A stretch of 64,000 nucleotides of DNA from Pseudomonadota bacterium (GCA_008501585.1 QQUN01000033.1:48629-112628); one strand, 5' to 3'; shown: positions 24,866 to 34,691, counted from the first letter of the stretch. Notes: generated by a model from the sequence alone, not told the origin. Translations and numbers: made by a program.

Positions 24866-26308
24866 CTATTGCAGGCGGGTTGCGCCGGCCCCGTCGGTCG
24901 CGCTGCCGGCACTCGCCCAGCGACCGCCGAGGGCCCGGACCAGGGCGACGGTGGATTGATACCGCGCCGCCTTCACCTGCAGGGCCACCCGCCGGCTGGC
25001 CAGCTCGCTGCGCCGGGCATCGAGCAGGTCGAGCTGGCTGACCAGGCCGTTCTCGTAGCGGTGCGCCGACAGCGTCATGGCGCGCGAGGCCGAACTCACC
25101 GCCCGCGACTGGGCGTCCGATTGCTCGGCCAGCAGGCGCAGCGAGGCGAGCTGGTCTTCCACGTCCCGGAAGGCGATCAGTGCCTGCTCCCGATACTGGC
25201 TGAGCGCGGCGTCGAGCGTGGCCTGGGCGCCTTGCACGGCGGCGTCGCGGCGACCGCCATCGAAGATCGGCAGCGACATCAGGGCGCCGATACCCCAGGC
25301 GCGGGTGGACCATTTGAACAGATCCCCCAGATCGGTCGAGGCGTAGCCGGCGTCCGCGGTCAGGGCGATGTTCGGGAACCAGGCCGCCTGCGCCACGCCC
25401 ACCCGCGCCTGCGCAGCGAGCACCGCCCGCTGGGCGGCGAGCACGTCCGGCCGCTGGCTGAGCAGGGCGCTGGGCAGGCCGGCAGGAATGCTCGGCAAGG
25501 TGGCCTGCCAGTCGCCTGGCGCCAGCGTGAAGTCCGACGCGGCCTGCCCGACCAGCACAGCCAGGCTGTGCTCGAGCACGGCACGACGGCGGTCGAGCGC
25601 CAGCGCGTCGGATTCATTGACTGCCAGTTCGGTCTCCACGCGTGCGACGTCCAGCTCGGAGATGTCTCCGGCCTCGAGCCGCTGGCGGCTGAGCAGCAAG
25701 GTGTTCTGGTAGGCGCCCACCGTGTCGCGCACCACGCGGCGCTCCTCGTCGAGTGCGCGGATCGCCAGATAGGTCTCGGCGACGGCGCCCTGCACCAGCA
25801 GCCGGGCGTCGTCGAGCAGGCTGGCCTGGGCGTCGACATCCAGGCGAGCGGCACGTGAGGCTTCGGACAGGCGGCCGAAGAGATCGACCTCGTAGGCGAA
25901 GCTGGCGCTGGCACGGCCGAGGGTGCCGGCGGTCCCGGCGGCGTCTGCCAGCGGGCCGCCTTCCCGGCTCAGCTGCGCGCCGACCCCGATCTGCGGTGCC
26001 CGGTCGGCGTCGGTGATGCGCGCTACCGCCCGCGCCCGGGCGAGGTTGGCGGCGGCGGTCTGCAAGGCGTTGTTGTGTTCGGCGGCCTGCTGTTCGAGCT
26101 GGTCGAGCAGCGGGTCGTCAAAGAGCGCCCACCAGTCGGCGCGCGGCGGCACGGCTGCCGTGTCGGCACGCATCCAGCGCGCATCATGCTCACGGTAGGC
26201 CGCCGGTGCGGCGGGCAGGGCGCTGGCGTCGATCTGCGGCAGCGTGGCGCAGCCGGCCAGCACGAGGGCGGCCAGCACGGGCGTCAGCAAGGTGGTGTTG
26301 AGGGACAT
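24866..26308 (-). CDS. NodT/OprM-type outer-membrane efflux lipoprotein
   Basis: A 480-residue TolC-superfamily channel of the NodT subfamily. The N-terminus MSLNTTLLTPVLAALVLAGC ends in a lipobox (LAGC), so Cys20 would be lipidated and the protein anchored in the outer membrane. Two outer-membrane-efflux repeats follow, each with long coiled-coil helices, and LPSALLSQRPDVLAAQRAVL near residue 275 is the family signature. It is third structural gene of the MFP-RND-OMF set, 15 bases after the RND pump gene. Together these form a tripartite pump expelling hydrophobic compounds from the cell. Confidence 0.93.
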   Translation of the reverse strand: MSLNTTLLTPVLAALVLAGCATLPQIDASALPAAPAAYREHDARWMRADTAAVPPRADWWALFDDPLLDQLEQQAAEHNNALQTAAANLARARAVARITDADRAPQIGVGAQLSREGGPLADAAGTAGTLGRASASFAYEVDLFGRLSEASRAARLDVDAQASLLDDARLLVQGAVAETYLAIRALDEERRVVRDTVGAYQNTLLLSRQRLEAGDISELDVARVETELAVNESDALALDRRRAVLEHSLAVLVGQAASDFTLAPGDWQATLPSIPAGLPSALLSQRPDVLAAQRAVLAAQARVGVAQAAWFPNIALTADAGYASTDLGDLFKWSTRAWGIGALMSLPIFDGGRRDAAVQGAQATLDAALSQYREQALIAFRDVEDQLASLRLLAEQSDAQSRAVSSASRAMTLSAHRYENGLVSQLDLLDARRSELASRRVALQVKAARYQSTVALVRALGGRWASAGSATDGAGATRLQ

Positions 26309-26323
26309 GGTTCTGTTCTCCTG

Positions 26324-29300
26324 TCAGAGCGGGTCGGCGCGACGGGCCGCGGGGGCCGGATCGGGGCGGGCGCCGTGGGTGCCGGCGAAGGCTTCGAGGT
26401 GCGCCTCGTGCCCATGCAGCTTGAGGGCACGGTTGCCGGTGAGGCGGCGCAGCACCACGTAGAACACCGGGGTCAGGAAGAGGCCGAAAGCGGTCACGCC
26501 GATCATGCCGGAGAACACCGCCACGCCCATGGCCTGACGCATTTCCGAACCGGCGCCGCTGGCCAGCACCAGGGGCAGCACGCCCATGATGAAGGCCATG
26601 GAGGTCATCAGGATCGGGCGCAGCCGCAGCCGGCTGGCCTCGATGGCCGCCTGCAGCGGCGTGCGGCCGGCGAACTCCAGCTCGCGGGCGAACTCGACGA
26701 TGAGGATGGCGTTCTTGGCCGACAGGCCCACCAACACCATCAGGCCGATCTGGGTGAACACGTTGTTGTCGCCGCCGGACAGCCACACCCCGGTCATCGC
26801 GGCGAGCAGGCTCATGGGCACGATCAGCAGGATCGCCAGCGGCAGGGTCAGGCTCTCGTACTGCGCGGCGAGCACCAGGAACACCAGCAGGATCGCCAGC
26901 GGATAGACCCACACCGCCGAGTCGCCGGCGAGGATCTCCTGGTAGGTCAGCTCGGTCCACTCATAGGCGATGCCCGGCGGCAGGGTCTCGGCGGCGATGC
27001 GCGCCACCGCGTCCTGCGCCTGGCCGGACGAGTAGCCCGGCGCCGGCCCGCCGTTGATGTCAGCCGACAGGAAGCCGTTGTAGCGCATGGCACGCTCCGG
27101 CCCGAAGCTGGGCGAGACCTTGAGCAGCGCCGACAGCGGCACCATCTCGCCGCTGGCCGAGCGCACCTTGAGCTGGCCGATGTCCTCGGCGCGGGCGCGG
27201 AACTGCGAGTCTGCCTGCACCCGCACCGAGTAGGTGCGGCCGAACTTGTTGAAGTCGTTCACATACAGGCTGCCCAGGTAGATCTGCAGGGTGTCGAACA
27301 CGTCGGTCACTGCCACGCCGAGCTGGTTGGCGCGGGTGCGGTCGAGGTCGGTGAGCAGTTGCGGCACGTTCACCTGGAAGCTGGTGAACAGGCCGGCCAG
27401 CTCCGGCGCCTCGTGCGCCTTGGCCATGAAGGCCTGCACGGCGTCGTTGAGCGCCGGGAAGCCCAGTGAGGCGCGGTCTTCGATCTGCAGCTTGAAGCCG
27501 CCGGTGGTGCCCAGCCCCTGCACCGGCGGGGGCGGGAAGATGACGATGAAGGCGTCCTGGATCTGGCTGAAGGCCTGGTTCAGCCGGCCGGCGATGGCGC
27601 CGGCGCTCTGGTTGGCGCCGGTGCGCTGGTCGAAGGGCTTGAGCGGGGTGAACACGATGCCCGAGCTGGAACTGTTGGTGAAGCCGTTGATCGACAGGCC
27701 GGGGAAGGCCACGGCGTGCTCCACGTCGGGGTCGGCCATGGCGATCTCGCCCATGCGGCGGATCACCGCCTCGGTGCGGTCCAGCGTGGCGCCGTCGGGC
27801 AGCTGGGCGAAGCCGATCAGGTATTGCTTGTCCTGCGCCGGCACGAAGCCCTTGGGGATGCTCTGGAACAGGCCCCAGGTGAGCGCCACCAGGCCCAGGT
27901 AGAGGCCGAGCATCAGCGCACGCCGGCCGATGGCCTTGGCGACACCGCCGCTGTACGCCTCGGCGCCGCGCCCGAAGAGCCGGTTGAAGCCGCGGAAGAT
28001 CGGGCCGAAGACTTTGTCCATGCCGCGGGTCAGCGCGTCCTTGGGCGCGTCATGCCCCTTGAGCAGCATGGCCGCCAGCGCCGGCGACAGGGTCAGCGAG
28101 TTGATCGCCGAGATCACCGTGGAGATGGCGATGGTGAGCGCAAACTGGCGGTAGAACTGGCCGGTGAGGCCGGTGATGAAGGCCAGCGGCACGAACACCG
28201 CCACCAGCACCAGGGCGATCGCGATGATCGGGCCGGACACCTCGCGCATGGCGCGGTAGCTGGCCTGGCGCGGCGACAGCCCGGCCTCGATGTTGCGCTC
28301 GACGTTCTCGACCACCACGATGGCGTCGTCCACCACGATGCCGATGGCCAGCACCAGGCCGAACAGCGACAGGGCGTTGATGGAAAAGCCGAACAGGTGC
28401 ATCACCCCGAAGGTGCCCACCACCGACACCGGCACCGCCAGCAGCGGGATGATCGAGGCGCGCCAGGTCTGCAGGAACAGGATTACCACGATCACCACCA
28501 GCGCGATGGCCTCGAGCAGGGTGTGCACCACCGAGGTGATCGAGGCGCGCACGAACTGGGTGGGGTCGTAGACGATCTCGTAGTCCACGCCTTCGGGCAT
28601 GGTCTGGCGGATCTCCGCCATGGTGGCGCGCACGCCGTTGGAGATGTCGATGGCGTTGGAGCCGGGGGCGGCGAAGATCGGCACCGCGACGGCGTCCTTG
28701 TTGTCGAGCAGTGAGCGCAGCGAGTAGTCGGCCGCGCCCAGCTCGATGCGGGCCACGTCGCGCAGGCGAGTCACCGCGCCGTCGTTCGCGCGTTTGATGA
28801 TGATGTCGCCGAACTCTTCCTCGTTGCGCAGCCGCCCCTGGGCGTTGATGGACAGTTGCAGCTCCACGTCGGAGCGCGCGGGCGACGCGCCGACCACGCC
28901 GGCGGCGGCCTGCACGTTCTGGCTGCGGATGGCGGCGACGATGTCGCTGGCCGACAGGCCGCGCTCGGCCACCTTCTGCGGGTCGAGCCACACGCGCATG
29001 GCGTAGTCGCCCGAACCGAACAGCTGCACCTGGCCCACGCCGGGCACGCGGGCGAGCCGGTCCTTGACGTTGAGCACCGCGTAGTTGCGCAGATAGGTCA
29101 TGTCGTAGCGGCCGTTGTTCGACAGCAGGTGCACCACCATGGTCAGGTCGGGCGAGCTCTTCACCGTGGTGATGCCCAGGCGCCGCACCTCCTCCGGCAG
29201 GCGCGGCTCGGCCTGCGACACCCGGTTCTGCACCAGTTGCTGGGCCTTGTCCGGATCGGTGCCGAGGCGGAAGGTCACGGTCAGGGTCATCAGGCCGTCG

Positions 29301-29557
29301 GTGGTGGCCTGGCTGGACATGTAGAGCATGTCTTCGACGCCGTTGATGGCTTCCTCCAGCGGCGTGGCCACGGTTTCGGCGATGACGCGCGGGTTGGCGC
29401 CCGGAAACTGGGCGCGCACCACCACCGAGGGCGGCACCACCTCCGGGTATTCGGAAATGGGCAGGCTGCGGACGCTGATCAGGCCACCGAGGAAGATCAG
29501 CACGGACAGGACGCCGGCGAAGATCGGCCGGTCGATGAAGAATCGGGAGAGGTTCAT
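26324..29557 (-). CDS. HAE1-family RND multidrug efflux pump, MexF-like
   Basis: A 1077-residue inner-membrane RND pump, close in sequence feel to Pseudomonas MexF. The opening RFFIDRPIFAGVLSV, SEYPEVVPPSVVVRA and YMSSQATTDG match that branch. The transmembrane-4 proton relay is intact as GIVVDDAIVVVENVERN (double Asp near residue 407). Twelve transmembrane helices and two large periplasmic porter/docking loops are present. Known MexF-type pumps expel chloramphenicol, quinolones, trimethoprim and aromatic compounds. The gene is flanked by its adaptor gene (81 bases upstream) and outer-membrane channel gene. Location beside phenol genes could mean solvent or aromatic tolerance; that is inference. 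Confidence 0.95.
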   Translation of the reverse strand: MNLSRFFIDRPIFAGVLSVLIFLGGLISVRSLPISEYPEVVPPSVVVRAQFPGANPRVIAETVATPLEEAINGVEDMLYMSSQATTDGLMTLTVTFRLGTDPDKAQQLVQNRVSQAEPRLPEEVRRLGITTVKSSPDLTMVVHLLSNNGRYDMTYLRNYAVLNVKDRLARVPGVGQVQLFGSGDYAMRVWLDPQKVAERGLSASDIVAAIRSQNVQAAAGVVGASPARSDVELQLSINAQGRLRNEEEFGDIIIKRANDGAVTRLRDVARIELGAADYSLRSLLDNKDAVAVPIFAAPGSNAIDISNGVRATMAEIRQTMPEGVDYEIVYDPTQFVRASITSVVHTLLEAIALVVIVVILFLQTWRASIIPLLAVPVSVVGTFGVMHLFGFSINALSLFGLVLAIGIVVDDAIVVVENVERNIEAGLSPRQASYRAMREVSGPIIAIALVLVAVFVPLAFITGLTGQFYRQFALTIAISTVISAINSLTLSPALAAMLLKGHDAPKDALTRGMDKVFGPIFRGFNRLFGRGAEAYSGGVAKAIGRRALMLGLYLGLVALTWGLFQSIPKGFVPAQDKQYLIGFAQLPDGATLDRTEAVIRRMGEIAMADPDVEHAVAFPGLSINGFTNSSSSGIVFTPLKPFDQRTGANQSAGAIAGRLNQAFSQIQDAFIVIFPPPPVQGLGTTGGFKLQIEDRASLGFPALNDAVQAFMAKAHEAPELAGLFTSFQVNVPQLLTDLDRTRANQLGVAVTDVFDTLQIYLGSLYVNDFNKFGRTYSVRVQADSQFRARAEDIGQLKVRSASGEMVPLSALLKVSPSFGPERAMRYNGFLSADINGGPAPGYSSGQAQDAVARIAAETLPPGIAYEWTELTYQEILAGDSAVWVYPLAILLVFLVLAAQYESLTLPLAILLIVPMSLLAAMTGVWLSGGDNNVFTQIGLMVLVGLSAKNAILIVEFARELEFAGRTPLQAAIEASRLRLRPILMTSMAFIMGVLPLVLASGAGSEMRQAMGVAVFSGMIGVTAFGLFLTPVFYVVLRRLTGNRALKLHGHEAHLEAFAGTHGARPDPAPAARRADPL

Positions 29558-29638
29558 GGGTCGCTCCGGGGTGAGGCAGGCAAGCCGGTCCCCTCGCGAC
29601 CTTGTGGGCCGCGATACGGGCTTGACGGGTGGGTTGGG

Positions 29639-30829
29639 TTAGAGGCCGGCGGTGGGGGCAGGCGTGTCAGGCGCTTGCGGGGCGACCAGGCTGCCCTGGC
29701 GAACGCGCTGCAGACCGCTCACCACCACGCGCTCACCGGCCGACAGCCCCGAGAGCACGACACGCTCGCCGTCGACGCTGTTGCCCAGCTGGACTTCGCG
29801 GTAACGGGTGCGGTCCTCGTCATCGACGACGAGCACGAACTTCTTGTCCTGGTCGGTCCCGACTGCGCGTTCGCTGATCAGCACGGCGGCGGCCGGTTGC
29901 TCGCTGCCCAGCCGGACGCGGGCAAACTGGCCCGGCAGCAGGAGCCCGTCGGGGCTGTCGAAGACTGCCCGCATCCGCACGGTGCCACTGCCGGCATCGA
30001 CCTGGTTGTCCACCAGTTGCAGGTGGCCGGTCAGCACGCGGTCGCCCGTGGTGAGCGTCGACATCTGCACCGGGATGTCCTTCAGCCCGGCGACGCCGTC
30101 CGTCCGTTGCCGGCTGCGCAAGACCTGGGCGATGGCTGCCTCATCGGCGTCGAATCGCGCGTAGATGGGGTTCACCGACACCAGCCGGGTCAGCACCGGG
30201 GCGCCGGGGCCGGCCGCCACCAGATTGCCCACGGTGATCTCCATCCGCCCGACCCGGCCGGACACCGGGGCGCGCACCTGGGTGTAGTCAAGGTTCAGCT
30301 TGGCGGCCTTCAGGGCGGCCAGGGCTGCCTGTAGCTGGGCTTCGGCCTCGCGCTGTGCATTGACGCGCTCGTCCAGTTCGCGCTTGGCCACGGCCTTGAC
30401 CTTCCACAGCCGCTCGGCGCGCTCGGCCTCGCTGGCGCTGTAGGCCATGCGCGCTCGCGCGGCCACCACCTGCGCGCTGGCGCGATCCACTTCGGCCGCG
30501 TAAGGGGCCGGGTCGATGGTGATCAGCAGGTCACCGGCCTTCACCAGGCTGCCTTCCTTGAAGTGCACGGCGAGGATGGTGCCCGACACGCGGGAGCGGA
30601 TATCGACCTCGTCGACGGCTTCGAGCCGCCCGGAAAATTCCTGCCACAGCTGGATGTGGCGTTCCTCGACGGTCTGGATGGACACGGGGATGGCGGCTTC
30701 GGCGCGCACGGCCGGGGCGGCTTCCGCGCTATCGCTTCGGTTGGCATAGACCAGGCCGCCGCCCGCCACCAGGGCGAGGGTGAGGGCGGCCAGGTAGGTC
30801 AGGCGACGGGGCGTCTTGTCGGTCGTCAT
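29639..30829 (-). CDS. periplasmic adaptor (MFP) of RND efflux, MexE-like
   Basis: A 396-residue membrane-fusion protein. An N-terminal hydrophobic segment (YLAALTLALVAGGGLVYA) anchors or exports it. A lipoyl/barrel-sandwich domain (SGRLEAVDEVDIRSRVSGTI, then KEGSLVKAGDLLITIDPAPY), an alpha-hairpin with coiled coil (about 100-170), a beta-barrel domain and a membrane-proximal domain follow in the usual order. It bridges the pump at 26324 and the channel at 24866. Its ATG at 30829 overlaps the stop of the upstream hydrolase-like gene by four bases (ATGA), so translation of the two is coupled. Confidence 0.94.
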   Translation of the reverse strand: MTTDKTPRRLTYLAALTLALVAGGGLVYANRSDSAEAAPAVRAEAAIPVSIQTVEERHIQLWQEFSGRLEAVDEVDIRSRVSGTILAVHFKEGSLVKAGDLLITIDPAPYAAEVDRASAQVVAARARMAYSASEAERAERLWKVKAVAKRELDERVNAQREAEAQLQAALAALKAAKLNLDYTQVRAPVSGRVGRMEITVGNLVAAGPGAPVLTRLVSVNPIYARFDADEAAIAQVLRSRQRTDGVAGLKDIPVQMSTLTTGDRVLTGHLQLVDNQVDAGSGTVRMRAVFDSPDGLLLPGQFARVRLGSEQPAAAVLISERAVGTDQDKKFVLVVDDEDRTRYREVQLGNSVDGERVVLSGLSAGERVVVSGLQRVRQGSLVAPQAPDTPAPTAGL

Positions 30830-31767
30830 GGTTGTTCTCCGTTGGGGTTGGAGGCGGGTGTGTCGGGGGCACTCGGCGTGCGGTGTCCCTCATGGGGATT
30901 CGGATTGAAGAAATCGAGCAGCAATGCGCTGACCACCGGCGCCCACGGGGCGGTGGCCGCCTCGGGGTGACGCAGGCCCAGGGGCCATCCGGTGGCCGCG
31001 TCGAGCACCTCGCAGCGGCAGGGCGTCCCGGCCTTTGCCAGGCGCTCGGCAAAGGCCGTGGCCTCGTCGCGCATCAGGTCGTCTTCTGCGGTGATGATCA
31101 GGCTCGGCGGCAGGCCGGCGAGGCGGATCGAGCGCGCCGGCAAGGCGTAGGGGTGGTCTGCGGCCTGGCCGCAGTCGAGGTAGGCGCGCCAGCCCTGCGC
31201 CCACTGGCAGCAAGTCCGGCCGGCCATGCCGGCGCGCATGGACGCGGTGCCCATGCGCGGGTCGAGCATGGGGGAGACGAGGATCTGGCCCGACAGCAGG
31301 GTGCAGCGCTGGTCGCGCACCTGCATGGCCAGGCCGGCGGCAAGGTTGGCGCCGCCTTCTTCACCGGCGAGGAACAGGCGGGCCCCCTTGCCGGCCAGGC
31401 GGCCCAGACGGCGGCTGGCCCAGACCAGCACGGCGCGGCCTGCGTCGAGCCCTGCCGGGAAGGGCTGGTGAAGTGCGGGCGGATAGGCCATGGACACCAC
31501 CACGGCACCCGCCGATTGCAGCAAGCGGGCCATGGCGAGTCCGTCGTCCAGCGTTCCGTCGATCAGGTTGCCGCCGTGGAAGTGCACCGCCAGCACGCCC
31601 TTGGGATCGGCCCCCTGGTCGTAGATCCGGACGTGCACCGCTGCCCCGGCGTCGGACGGGACGTCGGCGACGCGCCAGTCTTCGGTGCGCGGATCGGTCG
31701 GAAGGGGGCGGAGAGGTGCCATGTCGTTTGTGGGCTGTCGTGGTGGTAAAGGCGTTGGGGGTGGCAT
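30826..31767 (-). CDS. alpha/beta hydrolase-fold protein lacking the catalytic serine
   Basis: A 313-residue protein of the hormone-sensitive-lipase type alpha/beta hydrolase group. The oxyanion-hole motif is present as HFHGGNL at residues 62-68. The nucleophile elbow, usually GDSAGGN, reads GEEGGAN at 135-141, so the Ser position is Glu137. An acid residue region is seen as ITAEDDLMRDE. The region that should give the catalytic His reads ATGWPLGLRHPE instead of the usual HGF. It is therefore probably not a classical esterase. It is the first gene of the efflux operon, overlapping the adaptor gene by ATGA and divergent from the LysR gene. An in-frame ATG at 31722 is an alternative start. Confidence 0.8.
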   Translation of the reverse strand: MPPPTPLPPRQPTNDMAPLRPLPTDPRTEDWRVADVPSDAGAAVHVRIYDQGADPKGVLAVHFHGGNLIDGTLDDGLAMARLLQSAGAVVVSMAYPPALHQPFPAGLDAGRAVLVWASRRLGRLAGKGARLFLAGEEGGANLAAGLAMQVRDQRCTLLSGQILVSPMLDPRMGTASMRAGMAGRTCCQWAQGWRAYLDCGQAADHPYALPARSIRLAGLPPSLIITAEDDLMRDEATAFAERLAKAGTPCRCEVLDAATGWPLGLRHPEAATAPWAPVVSALLLDFFNPNPHEGHRTPSAPDTPASNPNGEQP

Positions 31768-31839
31768 GTCGTTGCGGTGATTGAACGATAGTTTGTTTGT
31801 GTGTGTGGATAAACCGGCGTTTTGTGATTACATTGTTTA

Positions 31840-31851
31840 TGTTCATGAACA
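31840..31851. promoter_or_regulatory. perfect palindrome TGTTCATGAACA in the efflux/LysR divergent gap
   Basis: A 12-base perfect palindrome lies in the 120-base AT-rich gap between the efflux operon and the LysR gene, 36 bases before the LysR start. It is a candidate operator for the LysR protein or another repressor. The half-site TGTTCA also appears as TGTTCA-N7-TGAACA before the AbiE-like pair. Confidence 0.45.
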
Positions 31852-31887
31852 ATTGTGCGTCTGCACATACACATCGAAGGAGCCACC

Positions 31888-32838
31888 ATGGATCAGTTCC
31901 AGGCGATCCGTGTCTTTGCCCGGGTGGTTGAGGCGGGCACGTTCACCAAGGCGGCCGAGTCGCTGCGCATGCCCAAGGCAACCGTTTCGAAGCTCATCCA
32001 GAGCCTGGAAGCGCACCTGAAAGTGCAGTTGCTGAACCGGACCACCCGTCAGGTGACGGTCACGGCCGAGGGGGCCGCCTACTACGAGCGCACGACGCGC
32101 CTGCTGGCGGAGCTCGACGAGATCGACACCACCCTCGCCAACGCCCAGGCCTGCCCGTCGGGGCGCATCCGGGTGGATGTTCCCGCCTCGCTGGGCCGTG
32201 ACGTCATCATTCCCCAACTGCATGAATTTCACGCGCGATATCCGGACATCCAGATTGACCTGGGGGTGGGCGACCGGCTCGTGGACCTGGTCAGCGACAA
32301 CGTGGATTGCGTGATCCGCGGCGGCAACATCGCCGATGACCAGATGGTCGCGCGCCTGCTCACCCACATGGCCTTCAAGACCTGCGCGTCGCCGGCCTAC
32401 CTGGCGCAGCATGGCATGCCGCAGCATCCGTCCGAGCTTGAGGACGGGCACTGGGTGGTGGGGTATTTTTCGGCCGGCAGCGGGCGGGCCTTTCCGCTCG
32501 ATTTCAACCGCGGCGAGGCGCGCATCGAGCTGTTCGGTCGTTACCGGGTGGCGGTCAACGACAGCGGGGCCTATCTGGCCGCCGGCCTGGCCGGCCACGG
32601 AATCGTGCAGTTCCCCAGCTATGCGGTGGACCTGTATGTACGCGAAGGCGAACTCGCCCCGGTGCTTGAAGACTGGTTGCCGGGGCCGCTGCCGGTGTAT
32701 GCCGTGTATCCCCCCAACCGGCGCCTGTCGGCGAAGGTGCGGGTGTTTGTCGACTGGATGGCCGAGGTGTTTGCCCGGCTCGAGACGACTCCGCTCGACA
32801 TCACCGTGCCGTCGCGGCGGCTGGGCCGTGCGCCCTGA
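31888..32838 (+). CDS. LysR-family transcriptional regulator of the efflux operon
   Basis: A 316-residue LysR-type regulator. The N-terminal winged HTH (residues 1-60) has FARVVEAGTFTKAAESLRMP and KATVSKLIQSLEAHL, followed by LLNRTTRQVTVTAEG, the standard LysR linker. The C-terminal effector domain (90-300) includes RVDVPASLGRDVIIPQL and VDCVIRGG, typical of the CrgA/AaeR-like subgroup. The ATG at 31888 follows GAAGGAGC. It is divergent from the hydrolase-MFP-RND-OMF operon, the usual arrangement for a regulator of that operon. The inducer is unknown; aromatic acids or solvents are plausible. Confidence 0.92.
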   Translation: MDQFQAIRVFARVVEAGTFTKAAESLRMPKATVSKLIQSLEAHLKVQLLNRTTRQVTVTAEGAAYYERTTRLLAELDEIDTTLANAQACPSGRIRVDVPASLGRDVIIPQLHEFHARYPDIQIDLGVGDRLVDLVSDNVDCVIRGGNIADDQMVARLLTHMAFKTCASPAYLAQHGMPQHPSELEDGHWVVGYFSAGSGRAFPLDFNRGEARIELFGRYRVAVNDSGAYLAAGLAGHGIVQFPSYAVDLYVREGELAPVLEDWLPGPLPVYAVYPPNRRLSAKVRVFVDWMAEVFARLETTPLDITVPSRRLGRAP

Positions 32839-32862
32839 GCCCCCGCGCCTGCGGCGCGTCGC

Positions 32863-34542
32863 TTACTCCGGTGTGCGCGCGAGCTTTTTCAGGCGGTAGG
32901 ACAGCTGCGGGCGGGTAATGCCGAGGCGGCGTGCGGCGCTGGCGAGGTTGCCGCCGGCCTGGGCCACGGCATGGCGGATGACCATTTCCTCGATGTCGTC
33001 GAGGGAGCGGCCGTGCTGAAGGAGGGTTTCGGCCAGGTCGGTGGCCGCCGGCGCGGCGCCCGCATGCAGCTCGCCGTTGGCACCGACCCCCATCGGGGCT
33101 TCGTGCGCGCGAACCGGGCTGGAGAACAGGTGTTCGAGCTCGATCCAGTCGTGCTGGGGGGCCAGGATGACGCCGCGCTCGATGGTGTTCTCGAGTTCGC
33201 GAATGTTGCCGGGCCAGTTGTGGTGGCTCAGCGCGCGGCGGGCCTTGTCGGTGATGCCGAGGAGCTTTTTGTCGTGCAGCGCGCAGAAGCGCTTGACCAT
33301 GGCGTCGACAAGGAGCGGGATGTCCGAGGCCCGTTCGCGCAAGGGCGGGATGGTGACCGGATAGACATTGAGCCGGTAGTAGAGGTCATTGCGGAAATGC
33401 CCCGCCTTGACGGCGTCGTGCAGGTTGACGTTGGTGGCGGCGACGAGCCGCACGTTGACCTTGCGCACCCGGTCGTCGCCGAGCCGCTCGATCTCGCCCT
33501 CCTGCAGGGCGCGCAGCAGTTTGGCCTGGGCGGCGAGCGGCAGTTCGCCGATCTCGTCAAGGAACAGGGTGCCGCCGTCGGCGCGCTCGAACTTGCCGGC
33601 GCGCGAGTTCTCCGCGCCGGTGTAGGCGCCCTTTTCGACGCCGAACAGTTCGGACTCGATCAGGTCGTGCGGCAGCGCCGCGCAGTTGACCGCCACGAAG
33701 GGCGCCGCCTGGCGCGCGCTCAGTTCATGCAGCGTGCGCGCAAAGCGCTCCTTGCCGACACCGGTCTCGCCGAGCAGCAGCACCGTGACATTGGTGGCGG
33801 CGGCTTTGGTGATCAGCGTAATGGCAGCCTGAAACCCGGGCGAGGCGCCGATCAGGTTGGTGGCCGGCCGGCTCTTGCACAGCGTCGAGCGCAGTTGGTC
33901 GACCTGGTCGCGCAACTCGAGCAGCTTGCCGAGGATGGAGTCTTCCTCGAAATAGGGCAGGTAGGCGTCGGCATCGGGCCAGGCCTCGGCGGGGCGGCCG
34001 ACGATGCGGCAGTGGTTGGTGCCGGTGGCCGCGCATTCGACTTCCTTGAACAGGATGAAGCGGCCCATGAAGGCGCTGGTATAGCCCGAGGCGTAGCCGA
34101 TTTCCATCCAGCACACCGGTTCTTCGGCGTGGCCGAAGGCTTTCAGGTGGGCGTCCGCTTCCCAGGTGTGGTGCCAGATGAACTCGCCGTCGAACTCGCC
34201 GGTGTCGGCATCCATTTCCAGGCGTACGGCCTCGACCTGCACGCTGCCTTCGAGCATGTGCAGTTGTGGGCCGACGACGAAGGCGTCCTTCAGGCTCTGG
34301 TTGCCGCGGATCTTGCGGGCCAGTTCGGCGTCGCGCACGCCGGCCGCGTAGCCCATGCGGGTGAGGATGCGCCGCGCCTGCTCGGTGCCGAGCGAGGTGA
34401 TCAGCTCCTTGCGCAGTTCGCTCAGCGCCGCGGCGTGCATCAGCACCATGCGGTGCTGGTCGAGCCAGATCAGGCCGTCGTCGGACGAGAAGCGCACCAG
34501 ACTGCGCAAGTCGTTGATTTCCGGGTAGGGAATGCCCGCCAC
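32863..34542 (-). CDS. dmpR: DmpR/MopR-type sigma-54-dependent phenol-responsive activator
   Basis: A 559-residue NtrC-family activator, the same size as DmpR. Residues 1-210 are the XylR-type sensor with a V4R part. Cys144, Glu167, Cys170 and Cys178 reproduce the C-x22-E-x2-C-x7-C zinc site of MopR. His95 and Trp123 match the spacing of its two phenol-hydroxyl contacts. Residues 230-470 form the AAA+ domain: Walker A GETGVGKE, sigma-54 contact loop GAYTGA (commonly GAFTGA), Walker [13 protein letters not shown]. The Fis-type HTH ends the protein ([20 protein letters not shown]). The start is GTG at 34542 after a strong GGAGGAG. It reads away from dmpQ and would activate the dmpK promoter when phenol binds. 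Confidence 0.95.
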   Translation of the reverse strand: MAGIPYPEINDLRSLVRFSSDDGLIWLDQHRMVLMHAAALSELRKELITSLGTEQARRILTRMGYAAGVRDAELARKIRGNQSLKDAFVVGPQLHMLEGSVQVEAVRLEMDADTGEFDGEFIWHHTWEADAHLKAFGHAEEPVCWMEIGYASGYTSAFMGRFILFKEVECAATGTNHCRIVGRPAEAWPDADAYLPYFEEDSILGKLLELRDQVDQLRSTLCKSRPATNLIGASPGFQAAITLITKAAATNVTVLLLGETGVGKERFARTLHELSARQAAPFVAVNCAALPHDLIESELFGVEKGAYTGAENSRAGKFERADGGTLFLDEIGELPLAAQAKLLRALQEGEIERLGDDRVRKVNVRLVAATNVNLHDAVKAGHFRNDLYYRLNVYPVTIPPLRERASDIPLLVDAMVKRFCALHDKKLLGITDKARRALSHHNWPGNIRELENTIERGVILAPQHDWIELEHLFSSPVRAHEAPMGVGANGELHAGAAPAATDLAETLLQHGRSLDDIEEMVIRHAVAQAGGNLASAARRLGITRPQLSYRLKKLARTPE

Positions 34543-34691
34543 AGTGTCTCCTCCAGGGCTCGGTATGTTCTCTTGTGGAAGCGTTGTCCGAGTCCCTTCT
34601 TATAGCATCGATTGCCGCTTCCGCCGGGCCTGTGCGTGGGCGAGCCCGGCAAATTCTTCGGGCCCGCCGGCCGTGGTGGTCCGTGCTTGTG

